A stretch of 64,000 bases of DNA from positions 2,604,001 through 2,668,000 of the forward strand of contig NC_026502.1 in NCBI RefSeq assembly GCF_000182925.2, written 5' to 3'. Positions 31,861-43,592 of this stretch are shown here, piece after piece (position 1 is the first letter of the stretch; each line of letters begins with the position of its first letter). The translations under genes and the position numbers were made by a program. This DNA comes from Neurospora crassa OR74A. Its lineage: Eukaryota; Ascomycota; Sordariomycetes; Sordariales; Sordariaceae. Under the pieces are notes generated by a model. That model did not search any database, was not told where the DNA came from, and saw only the letters and a program-made list of their open reading frames with translations.

Positions 31861-34800
31861 ATGCCAAGCTTCAATAACAACAGGTCGGGGGAAAGCGACT
31901 TTACAGAATTTCTAAACTGTGATGGATATCAGCCCTGGTCGAACCAAGAAGCTCCCGATGGCGCCCTTGCTGGTGCCGATTTCAACATGAACCAGGCATG
32001 CATCTTCGATTCGGACGAGATGAGTCCCGCTGCCAGTCTTTACGGCGCATCACAGTTCACGGAAGCCTCACACTTCACGGCCGAGAACACTCCCTTCGAT
32101 CTCGACCAGCAAATAGACGAGAACTATCATAGCGGCTTCCGATCGCCGCGGATGCAGTTCGCTTCGCCAGATGTTCAGACGAGCCCGGAGTCCGCCCCCG
32201 CCACATCAAGAAACTCGCTATCTTCGTCGTCGACGTCGATGGACAGTCTCACTATTGACCCTTCCGATATCAAGCCGACCGAGGTCACATCAGCACACAC
32301 CAACGAATTCTTGGCCAGTCCGTACGACAACAGTCCTAGTCCAGTTGCTTCAATGCAAGATGCAGTATCACCACAGCACCCACGCAATCCACAACCTTTG
32401 ATGCCATACGTAGCGCCTGAACAAGCTCAGAGGGTGAGTAATTCCATTCTTTGACCTGGTATCCAGAAATTCCTAATTGCTTTTGCAGCAGTACTCCATG
32501 ATACAGCCCGATGCCATGGTAACGGATGGCCCACAAGAACAAGCTTCGGGGACAAACATGGCGACTGCCCAGCACATGTCGCAAGTGATCCCGGGGCCGG
32601 TTGCCAATTTACAGATGCATGGTTTGCCAACGCAGTTCATTGTACCGCCCTCGCACTGGCCGGCGGCCTTTACCTATAGTATGCCACATATGCCTGATGG
32701 TCGTGGCATATCCTTCATGCCGCACGGGATGCCCGTGAATCTTCCCCAGATGCCTAGCGGCTTTGGCGGCCCTCCGTATCACCTGGACGTTTTATTGATG
32801 GACCGGATGCGGAAGAAAGACGGATCCGGAAACGTCAACGGAGAAGTCGAGATCCCCAAAATGAGAGTTGAGACACAAGCCAAGTACAGACTCGCCCTCT
32901 TTCCTCTCCCTCACGGCGTCAAGAAGCTTCATCTTCCAACGCAGTACATCAGCAAGGTCAAGCAAATGGCTCGACCTCTTCCGCCGCCATCGCCAGAGAG
33001 GCTGGAGTTGCACGCCGTCGTTGTTTGCACGAGTGCAATGGAAAACCCCGATCTGAAGAAGAAGGCTCTAATGCGAGCCCGCTTGGGTGCGCAACGTCAA
33101 GTCAAGGGGGAACCGAAGCCGAACACTGACGATGAGCTGCCGGGCCATGATGGTGGCGAGATTCGAATCTGCCAAAAGTGTATTAGGCGCGAGTCGAAGC
33201 GAGCTGGGCGGAAGAAGGTCAAGAATGTGGAAGAAGATGAATACTGGCGATCCTTCGAATCGGACAGGATCATTGTGTTCAATGCTGCCGAGATTCAGGA
33301 ATGGCATGAGCCAAAGCCCGAAGAAGTGAACGCCTACCATGTGGAATTCTACATCAGAATAGCGTGTTATGGCCGGCATCACAACGACAAGAAGAAAGGT
33401 TTCCAGGTCATCTTCACCATCGTCGACCACGAAGGCAACTACATTGCCCAACAGCTTTCGTCCCCGATCGTCATTACCGATGACCACAAGACGCGAGACT
33501 CTCCGCAAGTGGACGACGAGTTCATTCCGGACCAACCGCAGAATGGCACTGTTAACCCTCCTGCTTCGAACGGACAGCCTACCCCTCCTCCCCTTTCTCA
33601 CGATATCCAACCACTCAAGCGTAAACAGCCAACTGCTGTACCTCCGGTTGCCGTTACTACGCCTAACCAAGAGATCTCTCAGCCCCCATCGCCGATCAGG
33701 CCTATCACAAATTCGAGTAAAAAGAGAAGAGTCGGCAATCTAATCATGACACCGGTAGAAGCAATCGCCCCAATGCCCCCACAACAGGTATCCAACGCGG
33801 CGGCGGTGGCTAAACCAGCCTCTTCAGCCTCATCTGTCTTTGTTCCGCCTGTTCAGAGGCACTTTGCTCGGCCTTCAGACGCGAGCCAACAGCAGATCAA
33901 CCCACCATCCCTCGCTATCGGCGCTACAACGATGTCGTATACTGGCGGCTCGCCGCCTTCAACCGATAACAACGACCAAGCAATGTTCACCTTGCCTGGC
34001 AATCAAGGTCTCAATTTCTTTGCCAACCCCACATCAGGAAATCCAAGTCGCGATCCCAGTCCAAGTCATTGGCAAAACACCAATGGCGGTAATTTGTTGA
34101 GCCCACTTATGCGGTCAGCAGTGGGCAGTCCATTCGCCACGGCGCCGGCGCCAGCCCCCGCACCGGTTGCTAATCCAATGCCTTCTGTGGAGACCCCCGT
34201 TCCGGTCAAACTATTCAAGGTAATTCCGCATCAAGGATCGGTCGATGGCGGATTTGAAGTTACAGTACTAGGCGGTGGCTTTTCCCAGGGCATTGTAGTT
34301 ATGTTTGGCGGGCGGCAGGCCACGACGACGACGTACTGGGGAGCAGAATCTTTGGTATGCTTGGTTCCTCCGAGCGACACACCTGGCAAAGTCCAGGTTA
34401 CCTTCAAGAATCACCAGGTACGGGGTCAACCCGTGTACTTCGAATATATCGATACAAGGTCCGACGAACTGGCCAAGTCTGCGCTTGCATGCTTGGCGCA
34501 GAAGATGGGCAAAGATGTCAACTCCTTCGCCAACGACCTCATTCAAAACTTCACCAACGAAGGTTCTGGCCCCTCTGCCTCCGGTGCTCCTACCTATAAC
34601 CACGGTCACTTTGAGAACTACCTCCTCAATGTTATTGAGGCGATTGATCTGGACGACACTCCGAACAGCAAACCGAAATGGAATCTCGCTAGCGAAGCCA
34701 CAGGAAAGACCATGTTACATTTGGCCTGCTCTCTTGGTCTCCGCCGGTTCACTGCAGGCCTCCTGGCTAGGGGCGCGAACCCTGATAGCCGGGACAATGG

Positions 34801-36124
34801 CGGTTATACTCCTCTCCACATGGCTTCTCTCAATGGCCATGCTGAGATTGTACGGCTCTTGGTTGCCCATGGTGCTGATCATACGCTCCGAACCTTATCC
34901 GGTTTCACTGCTGCGGACGTGGCCAAGACGACAAAGGTTGTCCAGCGCCTTGCAACTAGCCGACTACACAGCAGGTCCCGCAGTCTCGGATCCCTACCCA
35001 GCAGGGCTACTAGTACCAGCAGCTTCACGTCCCTCCAGCAAACGACGACAGCCATGGCGTCTTTGGCCCTCGAGAGGCCGGTCAGCGAGTCTACAGAGCC
35101 AGAAGACTCTTCTTCGTTCATGTCAGATGTCGAGGATTCATCGGAGGACAGTGAATTGACCGATGGCGACGATGAACCCGTTCTCGAAATGCGCCGTAGC
35201 AGTCTCGCGTCGCCACCACCAGCCGACGAGAATGTTGCTGAGCGGCAGCGGCCGCTTGTCGATGGTCTTGGTCCTGCTGCTGCTGTCAACGCTATCAGAG
35301 AGCAGATGATGGCTCAAATACAGCAGTTGCAACAGATGCTTCACCTCCAGAACCTCCCTCAGCTACCGTTCATGCTACCTCCAGTAGTACACTACATGCC
35401 AGCGTTACCTGGCTACCAGACTGCTCAACGTCTTGCGGCTACTGTCGTCCCAGGAATTACCGCACCAAGGCCAGAACCAAACGCCACGGAACCAACGCCC
35501 CTGCCGCCTACATCGAAGGAATCTGCAGGCTGGTTCAACAGTCTAATGAGCAACAACAACAATAACTCTGTTCCTCCACCCTCTTATGATGAGAGTTGTG
35601 GCAAGGGTCAGAGCGGGTTCCCAGATGAGAAACAGGCGTCAATCGCAATGGCTGCCGCCGAAGCTGCAGCAGACGAGAAGTGTGCGGCCATCTTTGACCA
35701 AGCCGGTAGCAGCAGCATGACGATAAAGGCAACGACCACCACGACACCCGCTTTGGAAATTGACGACAAGACAGGGATTAATGAGGAGGTTGAAGTAGAG
35801 ACGTCGCTCGAGTTACCGGTCATGCTTGAAATCGGTCGCAAGAATGCCATCACCAAGGAGCAGCAGGAGAACCTACGCAGGGCGCATTCCGTGAAGAAGA
35901 AGGAGCTGAGTAGGGACAGGAATCTCTATCTCATTTGGATCCCTCTTCTGCTCGTCACACTTTTCGCAACAGTGTTCAACGAGCATCACTCTATCTGGAA
36001 CTTTTTACAGATGGCTCTTGACTACCTCTTTGGGAGTACACAGCCGCTGGAGAATCATGCACCCCATACTGTGATTGGGCAGCCACAGCCGCTTCAGCCG
36101 TTGCAGGAGCCAGTGGGGATATGA
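31861..36124 (+). CDS. mga2: Membrane-tethered transcription factor, Mga2/Spt23 type
   Basis: Homologues sit in the ER membrane, sense lipid packing, are ubiquitinated and clipped by the proteasome, and their N-terminal part enters the nucleus to activate the Delta-9 desaturase gene and hypoxic lipid genes. Exons 31861-32433 and 32489-36124 join in frame (AGG | CAG; 55-nt intron, donor GTGAGT, acceptor TTGCAG) to 1402 aa. Order: acidic, Ser-rich N-terminus (1-190); conserved DNA-binding-type region with PKMRVETQAKYRLALFPLP (about 314-527); Pro/Ser/Gln-rich linker with basic KKRRVG; IPT/TIG domain (about 763-845); ankyrin repeats with KTMLHLACSLGLRRF and GGYTPLHMASLNGHAEIVRL (about 930-1005); Ser/acidic stretch; and a single C-terminal membrane helix LYLIWIPLLLVTLFATVF (about 1336-1355) with a short lumenal tail. 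This architecture is diagnostic. ATG 31861 begins the frame after a long leader. Confidence 0.94.
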
Positions 36125-38251
36125 AGTGGGGTATATTAGGTATCGAGTTGAAGTACCTTTGGCGTCGTTTTCGTTCTTTTATTCTTCCGCAAGTCGCCGG
36201 GGACCTTTTACGTCTTCAAGGTCGATACAAATCTGTACAGCATTCGTTATGGCAATACCCTCCTCCCCTGCATGGACTGGTATTATGGTTCCGACTTGCT
36301 CACTCACACTCGCACTTGCACTTGCACTACATACATGTACATTACATATACACTTTGGGTAGAGTCTGGGATAAATAGTGGTAGAAGGGAAAGAAGGATT
36401 GGCCGGAAGAGGGAGGAAAGGAAAGAGTGGGAAGGCGGAAGCATGAAATGATAACAGCTTCAAGGGACTAATGACTTGTTTGAAGATCTCTTTCCCAAAA
36501 TCTAGTTATTTTCTCCCATCCAAGTTAGAGAAGAAGAAGAGATGAAGGCGATCTAAACATCGCTTTGCTTGTAATCGTCTTGGAAAGCAGGGCACAATGG
36601 ACAGGGGTGAATATGATGGACTGGTCTTGGTGGTTACAGGAACTTGGCGCTTATCAAGAGAAAACCATTAGACCTCACAAGGCTCTTTAACAGTGTACTA
36701 GTTCAACAATTGGATATTGGCGTGAACGAGACCTGGATATAATGAATAGAGGGTAAAACTTGGCAGTCTCATTTCCATATACTTTTAGTATCTGCTTATT
36801 GGTCTACCAAAGCAAGAAATGGATGCTCTGCCACTGAGTGTTTATTATTCTCCAGGTCGAAAGCGAAGGGGGAAAACTGTCTGACTAGTTTGTCGTGTCA
36901 AACAAACTGTCCCAAGCGGCCTAACCATATATATACAGAGCTGTTCTTTACTGACCCTGTGTTCATTTTCTTGGGCAACTTGGAGAGTTGTTAGACTTCC
37001 AATCCCAAGTGCTTTGTCAGAACCTTCCTTATCTACCACACTGTCTACCTTTTCGTGCTTATGCGACATGGGAATAACACTAAGAAGTACTCGAACATTT
37101 TAGTGTAATAGCCCATCCGCGCCAATTATTTTCTCTGCCTCAAATTGCACGGCGTAAGGTTTGTAATCTTCGTAGTCCTCTTCCCCGCTCATTATGCACA
37201 CCTTTTACGTAGTGAGATCAGATGTAGGAGTTGGTGGGAAGCGGGAAGCTGCACACACACGAAACGATACCCACAACCATATATTGGTCCTGATTCCCCC
37301 TCTCTATTTTCACCACTTAGCGTTCCTCAAACACGGTGTAACTTCCATTGTGTATTTGCTCGGTGGTAGCCGTTGTCCACCACTAGTCAATGCGGGCTGT
37401 CTGCCAGTAGATTCACTCTTTATTACTCGCACGTAAGGCAGAAAAGGAGAGAGAGGACTAGAGAACGGAGGTAGGTAGTTCCACATAAAAGAAAAGAGGA
37501 AAAGACGAAGACGAGGAAGACGAAGAAAAGGGTGCAGAAGAGTATGCGAGGTATGGCCAAGCCCTCCTTTGATACATCAATTAGCAAATAGACATCCAGG
37601 TGGCATTTTTCCCTCCAAGGTGCAAACAATTTCCCATGCATAGGTGCATTTCCACCTAGAGACAGTCTCGCCTAAATATGTCAGTCCCTCACGGAAGGAA
37701 CCAACAACCAACAACAACCAAATTAAGCCAGCCCGGCCTGTTGGAAGGTTTGACAAACACCCAACCCAATTTACCAATCTTACTGCTTGATTTTCGACTC
37801 CGTCGTCTGCCAGGAACACAAGCACTGTGATCGCTGTCATACGTACTATGCTATATGCAGCAGGTGGGGGTGTGTAATATATAATGAGTGTCCCTGAGTA
37901 GGTAGGTACTGAGGGAAGGATGGAGGATGGAATATGTGAAACGTAATGTGTAAGGTAAGGCGCGACGCAGTGCGGGAATCTGGAACACAAAAAAGGATTA
38001 CCTCTCGTGAACTTGGCCAATGGGCGAGTTCATTGGTACCTATGATCAAGTGTTGAAGGCAAACGTGGAGTAGTGAGACGTCAGTTCCTTGTTTCATCAA
38101 TCCGTGCAAACTAACTGAAGTGATCTCTCCCGTCTCCCGGTTACCGAAACCCCTCTTCCTCTTATCCCAGCATCGTGGTTTGTTACTACGTACTGAGCTT
38201 GTCTTTGTCATCTCAGCACTAGACCAGTTAGCAGAACATCGCACTTGATGG

Positions 38252-38283
<32 letters not shown>

Positions 38284-41042
38284 ATTTATGCGAGATGGTT
38301 CCCTCGGTCTTGCAAGTTCACCTTGCTCGAAAGCGGAACGAACTAAATGTAACTGAAGATCTAGATCCGACCTCCAACTCCGGGGAAAGAAGGACAGCAA
38401 CAAGGGTGTCCATTGCATTCTGATCCTTGAAGGGGGGGGGGGGGCAAGCGCCCTGCGGGGGTTGATAATCTGAATACATATTGTTGTTTGGTGTTTCAAG
38501 ACAATGCAGGCGGCTGAGTCAGGCTTATCGATTGGCAGCCGAAAAAGAATGGACAAGCGCCAACGGGTCTGAACCTTTTCTCGCTGGAGCTTCATTCTAT
38601 GGCCTCACAACCGCCAGACGTGAGCTTCGGAGAAAGGACATTTGTTTTCCGCCTGCCTTGGAAGGGAAAAAAGACAAGGGAAAGAAAAGAACAAGCATTT
38701 TCCTCACCCCGAACTCCAGTGCCGAGCTTTTTGCACAAGGGTTCTGGATTTTCCTCGATGTTTCCATCGCTGGCAGCGGATCGTAATTTCGCTTACAGTC
38801 TGGCTGGGGGCAAGTTCAGCGAAGCTCAGGTCCACCGACATCCAGAACTTGCCGGATGTACGCCGAGATAGGGAAGGCGCCGGGAGTTGATTACACGTGG
38901 GAAAACTGTCGTGAGAGGGCAAAGGTTGAGTTGCGTTGCAGCGAAGGAGGAGAACGACGAATCGATGAAGGAAATGGAGACCAGGCCAGATTCAATATAG
39001 TTGCCGATCCCACGCAGGAAGAAAATCAAGGCAAAAGCCGGGCATGGCGTAGACGGGGTTGAGATGGATTCTAAGCCGCTTTACAAGTGTGCCGCATTCC
39101 GAGTTGGGATTCGAGCCTTTTTCGTAAAATGTCGCAGGTGTCTGGAGTCTCTCTCCACACAAGTTGTTACAAACCGACCCCGGGCGTGCGGGAAGCGGTC
39201 GTTCAAGTTGTTTTCAAAATTCAAAAGAGGATTACCGTCCGGCCTCGTCCTTTCCACGGCATCTGAATTAAATTGTGCTGTCCTGCCCAGTGAGCCAGTG
39301 TAAGTGGGATATGACCAAGGCACAGCAGCAAACTCTCTACACTACATATACTATGAGGCGAGTGATTCCCCTTTGCTATCCCTCGCTCGCTGTTTGTGTG
39401 TGGGTGACCTAGTGACAGTAGTGACTCGTCACCACTTGCCCACACCCAATACATAGCGACTCCCCGCCGTGCCACCCGGACCCAGAATTTGTTTCTGCAG
39501 AGCCAGCGGCGTGGACTTGTGCCCTGATTTTTCTATGGCTGACCCACATCAGAGCTGATTCCGTACCTGCATAACCGGGCTGAGTGTCATTGGTGCGTGC
39601 CTCGTGATGGTGGGCCGCGCTAACAGCCGAGAGGTCGATCCATCTTTTTTGGTCCCGCTCCGCTATGGTTGGCTCCGTGTGCCACAACATCACAGCAACC
39701 TCGTCGCTCTTTTTGTCTTTTTTGAAAAAAAGGAAATCGAGGGCGGCGCGTCTTGATGAGTCCTGCCTCCCTCGCCTCTTCGGTTTGCCTCAGCTTCATT
39801 GCCGCGCGTCCATCGGGCTAGTGTTTCCAGCCAGCGGAAGCGACTCGATAGTCGACTGATGATGGAAAGCAGTTCGTTTCTTTGTCGTCCGATGTTGAAC
39901 CGGACACATCGATGCGAGTGCAAGGTACCTTATGGCGTCCCATCCTTTGTATAAAGGACAACGCCCACTAAAAGTGATCAAAGGCACACTTAGGTAAGAA
40001 TCAAAATGTGGCCCAGATATCCAAGAGACAAACGCGCCTTGGAGCATTACGAAGCCAGAGGATACCGAAGGGCCCAAGTATCTGGCGGTGCTCCTTCCAA
40101 GTCGCCATAACCGGCGATTCCGATCTCGACCCTCGCTTGTTATCTAACTACCTCTAGGTACCTATGTACGTAGTGTGACTGCGAATTTGTTTCGAAATGT
40201 GTATCTGTGGAAAGATCCCATTCGTGGGTGGGCGGTTGTTTCCACTTGCTTCTACACTACTGAGTGGGACCCTACTTTGTTGTCTGACGCGCTACGTGCC
40301 TGCCTTTGTGTGCTCACAACGGGACGGGAGCATGGGAGGAAGGTTTGCAACTCGGGTCCCCTGCCCTTGCCGCCAAGATGTGGTCTCAGGTACACTACAC
40401 TACACACACCATGGATCTCGTTCCTGCCGTGCGTTCCCACAACCGGGGACCTTACCCCTGGCGGTTACGTCTCACCGGGCAGGTCTGGAAGCCTTTGAGT
40501 CCCCACTGGACCACCCCTCCTTTTCCTCCTCAGGCGGGCTCCTCGTTCAAGTTTTTGCTGGGCTCCATCGAATGACCCATTGATGTGTGTCCGTTTGTTG
40601 TCTATCCAACCTGAGAGGCGCCCTGACCCCCCAATCAATTATAAGACCCAATCCCCCCCCCCCCAGTCCTCGCGGCCCGTCCATCCTTCTTCCTTCCTGA
40701 TCTCCCCATCACGCTTCTCTTTTGGGCATTTTCATTCTCTCGTGTCCCTTGACTGCTTCATCACCAGTCCCACGCTCCCTCAGCACCACCTCGTTATCCA
40801 CATCCGTCGGATCGCTAGCTTCGATCGACGTTCCAGCCAACCCATCCAGATCGGCAGCATTCCTTGTGCCCCCCCCTTGGATCCGCGACTGTTAACTCGT
40901 ACATTCCTTTCCAGCCTCATCCGCCAGCTGCCTTCGTATCTGGTTATACGCCGCCTCAGCATCATTCCCTCATTAAGCGCTGCTGGACAAGTTGCGACAC
41001 TCCGCATTATCCCTCCTCTCGACACTGAACATATCCATCAAA
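36125..41042. other. Intergenic region upstream of the GH128 gene
   Basis: About 4.9 kb with no gene I can support. It contains the Mga2-like 3' UTR, a poly(T) tract at 38252-38279, a G tract at 38432-38444 and a C tract at 40653-40664. Open frames at 38.5-39.3 kb are short and overlap in several frames. The last 450 bases are C/T-rich with few ATGs, as expected of a fungal promoter and leader. Confidence 0.5.
38252..38279. repeat. Poly(T) tract, about 28 bases
   Basis: Uninterrupted T run in intergenic DNA; a Lys-rich minus-strand reading through it is an artefact. Confidence 0.95.
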
Positions 41043-42164
41043 ATGGTCTCAAAGTCCCTTATCGCCCTGGCGGCTGCCACATTCGCTGGCGAAACTCTTG
41101 CTGCTAGCATCCATCGCGGTCATGAACGCCATCACGTTGGCAAGAGGGACATGGTTACCCAAATGGTGACCCGTACTGCCTGGACTACCGTCACCGTCAC
41201 TCTTGGCCAGAGCGCCAACGCTGCTCCGACCGCCGTCGACAACAACACCGAGCTTACCAAGTCCCGTTCGCCCAGCTCTAGCACCGCCGTCGCTGCGCCG
41301 GCCGAGGCTAGTTCTGCTGCGCCCTCGAGCAACACCATTGCTCACAACGTCAACGTTGTCGATGCTGCTGCCAGCCCGTCTGCCACACAGAACAGCGCCC
41401 CTGCTGCGGCCCCCTCCGCCACCACCACTGTAGAGTCGACTGAGGACCAGTCGAGTGGTCACCGCCTTCAGCGCGGTCTTGCCTACAACGACGGCAAGCT
41501 CCTCCAGGGCTTCCTTGGAAGTGGCTCCAAGGCCACGTGGGTTTACAACTGGGGTCAGGTGGACGATTCTGGCACTGGTCTTGAGTTTGTCCCCATGCTT
41601 TGGGGCGTTGACAAGGGTTTTCCCCAGTCCTGGGACGCCAATGCCCAAAAGGCCATCGACGCCGGCTCCAAGGCGTTTCTCAGCTTCAATGAGCCTGACC
41701 TCAGCTCTCAGTCAAACATGTCTCCGCAGGATGCTGCTACTAATCACATCAAGTATATGAACCCCTGGGCCGGAAAGGTTCGCATCAGTTCTCCATCCAT
41801 CACCAACTCTGACGATCCGAACATGGGTCTCAACTGGATGCAGAAGTTCTTTGATGCCTGCAACGGACAGTGCAAAGTGGATTTCTTGGCCCTTCACAGC
41901 TATGGAACTGACGGACCCACCGTCCTCAACCACCTTCTCGATGCCTACAGCCGCTTCAAGAAGCCCGTCTGGGTCACCGAGCTTGGCTTTGACGGCGACG
42001 ACGACAAGAAGAACCAGGCTATGGAATACGTTCTTGATCACTTGGAGAACAACTCTACCTTCTCGTTCGTGGAGAGGTTCACCTACTTCATGGTTGCGGA
42101 GGGTGAGATGTTGCGCAACTCGCAACTGACCACCTTCGCCAAGACTTTTGCCTATGGTGCTTAA
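41043..42164 (+). CDS. Secreted GH128 beta-1,3-glucanase-like protein
   Basis: Intronless, 373 aa. Residues 1-21 are a signal peptide (MVSKSLIALAAATFAGETLA), followed by a Lys-Arg dibasic site at 34-35 typical of Kex2 processing, then a Ser/Thr/Ala/Pro-rich linker to about residue 135 that is probably O-glycosylated. The catalytic core (about 138-373) begins RGLAYNDGKLLQGFLGS and carries KATWVYNWGQ, FLSFNEPDL (likely acid/base Glu217), DFLALHSYG and VWVTELGFDG (likely nucleophile Glu313), the pattern of the GH128 family (glycosyl hydrolase catalytic core; Asl1-like wall proteins). No C-terminal GPI signal is evident, so it is probably wall-bound or secreted and acts on beta-1,3-glucan during wall remodelling. 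ATG 41043 is the first ATG in frame. Confidence 0.93.
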   Translation: MVSKSLIALAAATFAGETLAASIHRGHERHHVGKRDMVTQMVTRTAWTTVTVTLGQSANAAPTAVDNNTELTKSRSPSSSTAVAAPAEASSAAPSSNTIAHNVNVVDAAASPSATQNSAPAAAPSATTTVESTEDQSSGHRLQRGLAYNDGKLLQGFLGSGSKATWVYNWGQVDDSGTGLEFVPMLWGVDKGFPQSWDANAQKAIDAGSKAFLSFNEPDLSSQSNMSPQDAATNHIKYMNPWAGKVRISSPSITNSDDPNMGLNWMQKFFDACNGQCKVDFLALHSYGTDGPTVLNHLLDAYSRFKKPVWVTELGFDGDDDKKNQAMEYVLDHLENNSTFSFVERFTYFMVAEGEMLRNSQLTTFAKTFAYGA

Positions 42165-43592
42165 GCATCTATACCATCTGTCACTTTGAGAAGATTTAAC
42201 TATGGACTTGGTTCTGCATGTTAAAAGATCTTGTCAGTTTTGGTTCAAGGTATCACCATCTCCGCAATCTTGGTTTTAACCATGGGCTTTGTTTTCTTGT
42301 TTTCACCCTTTCGCTTAGCTGTCTTTGAAATATCCTGGGAACAAAGGAGTGGCGCATTAGGATGGATGGAGAATTCGAAGGAGCAGCATATGGATGGACG
42401 GGTGGACAAAAACTGGCTTTGCCTTATTTTATCTTTCTGAGGAACGTTTCTTACATTTCACACTCCATTTCTTTGTGCATAAATTGCATCGCAACCTTTC
42501 TTTTTCTTTCTTCTTCACACCCGTACGACTTGCAATCACGTCTACACATCGCAATCCTTCTTTTGACGATGTTGCCGTTTTGCATGGACGTCTTTTTACA
42601 ATCACACATGTTGAATCTCCCACATGTGTTTTTTTTTGTTTTTTTTTTCTCAACTATTTTCAAGCTTTGTATGTATGGAAAACGAGGGTCAAGGCAAAAG
42701 GCTATGATGATATCAATGAACGACGTTTCACGATGGCATAGAAGAGGACGGCGAATACCTGCTGGATGGGGATCCCTTGTTGTGTGCATAAAATGAAGAC
42801 CATTCCACAGAGAAGAGGAATCCGGGTATCTGCCAAATGACGGTGGAAACGTCACCATATTACTTTACAGTGCCTACACTATCACCGGTGCTTGCGTCCC
42901 AATGTGCATAGTTGCTCCTGTACGATGTCAGCATGTCAAAAGCATTCTGTTTCGTGTTGGCGGAGTGTTGATATTTAGTTGAGGTGAAGGTGTGCATCAT
43001 GCCATAGAGGTAAGCTTGGCATGTGCACTTACAGCCCTACGCTAACCGTACTGTAACTGCGACCCTGGCAGGTGTCATCTGAACCGGAGCGGGCCTTTCT
43101 GTGCGTCCCTTGGCAGCGGGTCGAGAGCGGGCATACAGGGCCCCCGGCCTGCGACGCTTAACTCCGGAGCCAAGCCCTAACAGATTGAAACTTTTACTTG
43201 CCCCTGAATGAGATCCTACTCCTATATATCAATATCGACGTCGTTCTGGAATATGATTCGGGTATGATTGTGCAATAATCTTTCGTTCTCTTCAGGTATA
43301 ACTATTTGTTTCGGATAGTCTTGCACTTCGTCAAAATCAGCACGCATAGACAACTCTCTCGTTTGGGTATCCCATGTCCGCTCATGCAACATGACTATCA
43401 AGCGTATTCCATCCCTTTTAATCAAAACAAACCCAAGCCACCGTATAACCAAAGCGTCCAAGAACCTCCATGGAAGTTTCATTTCGGATCACTGCCCGTA
43501 CCACGACTTGCACGGCTTCCGCGATTCTGTTGTCCACTCAAGGTGATGACGGTATCCCTACGGCTGCGATTACGGCTGTTGCTGTGACTCGC
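42165..43592. other. Convergent intergenic region
   Basis: About 1.4 kb between the 3' ends of the GH128 gene and the seven-helix protein gene. No supported gene. T-rich stretches near 42490-42650 fit a 3' UTR. Confidence 0.6.

Noticed and set aside
31202-31915. 237-codon frame overlapping the Mga2-like start
   Set aside because: It begins at TTG and lies in the pyrimidine-rich leader; no protein features.
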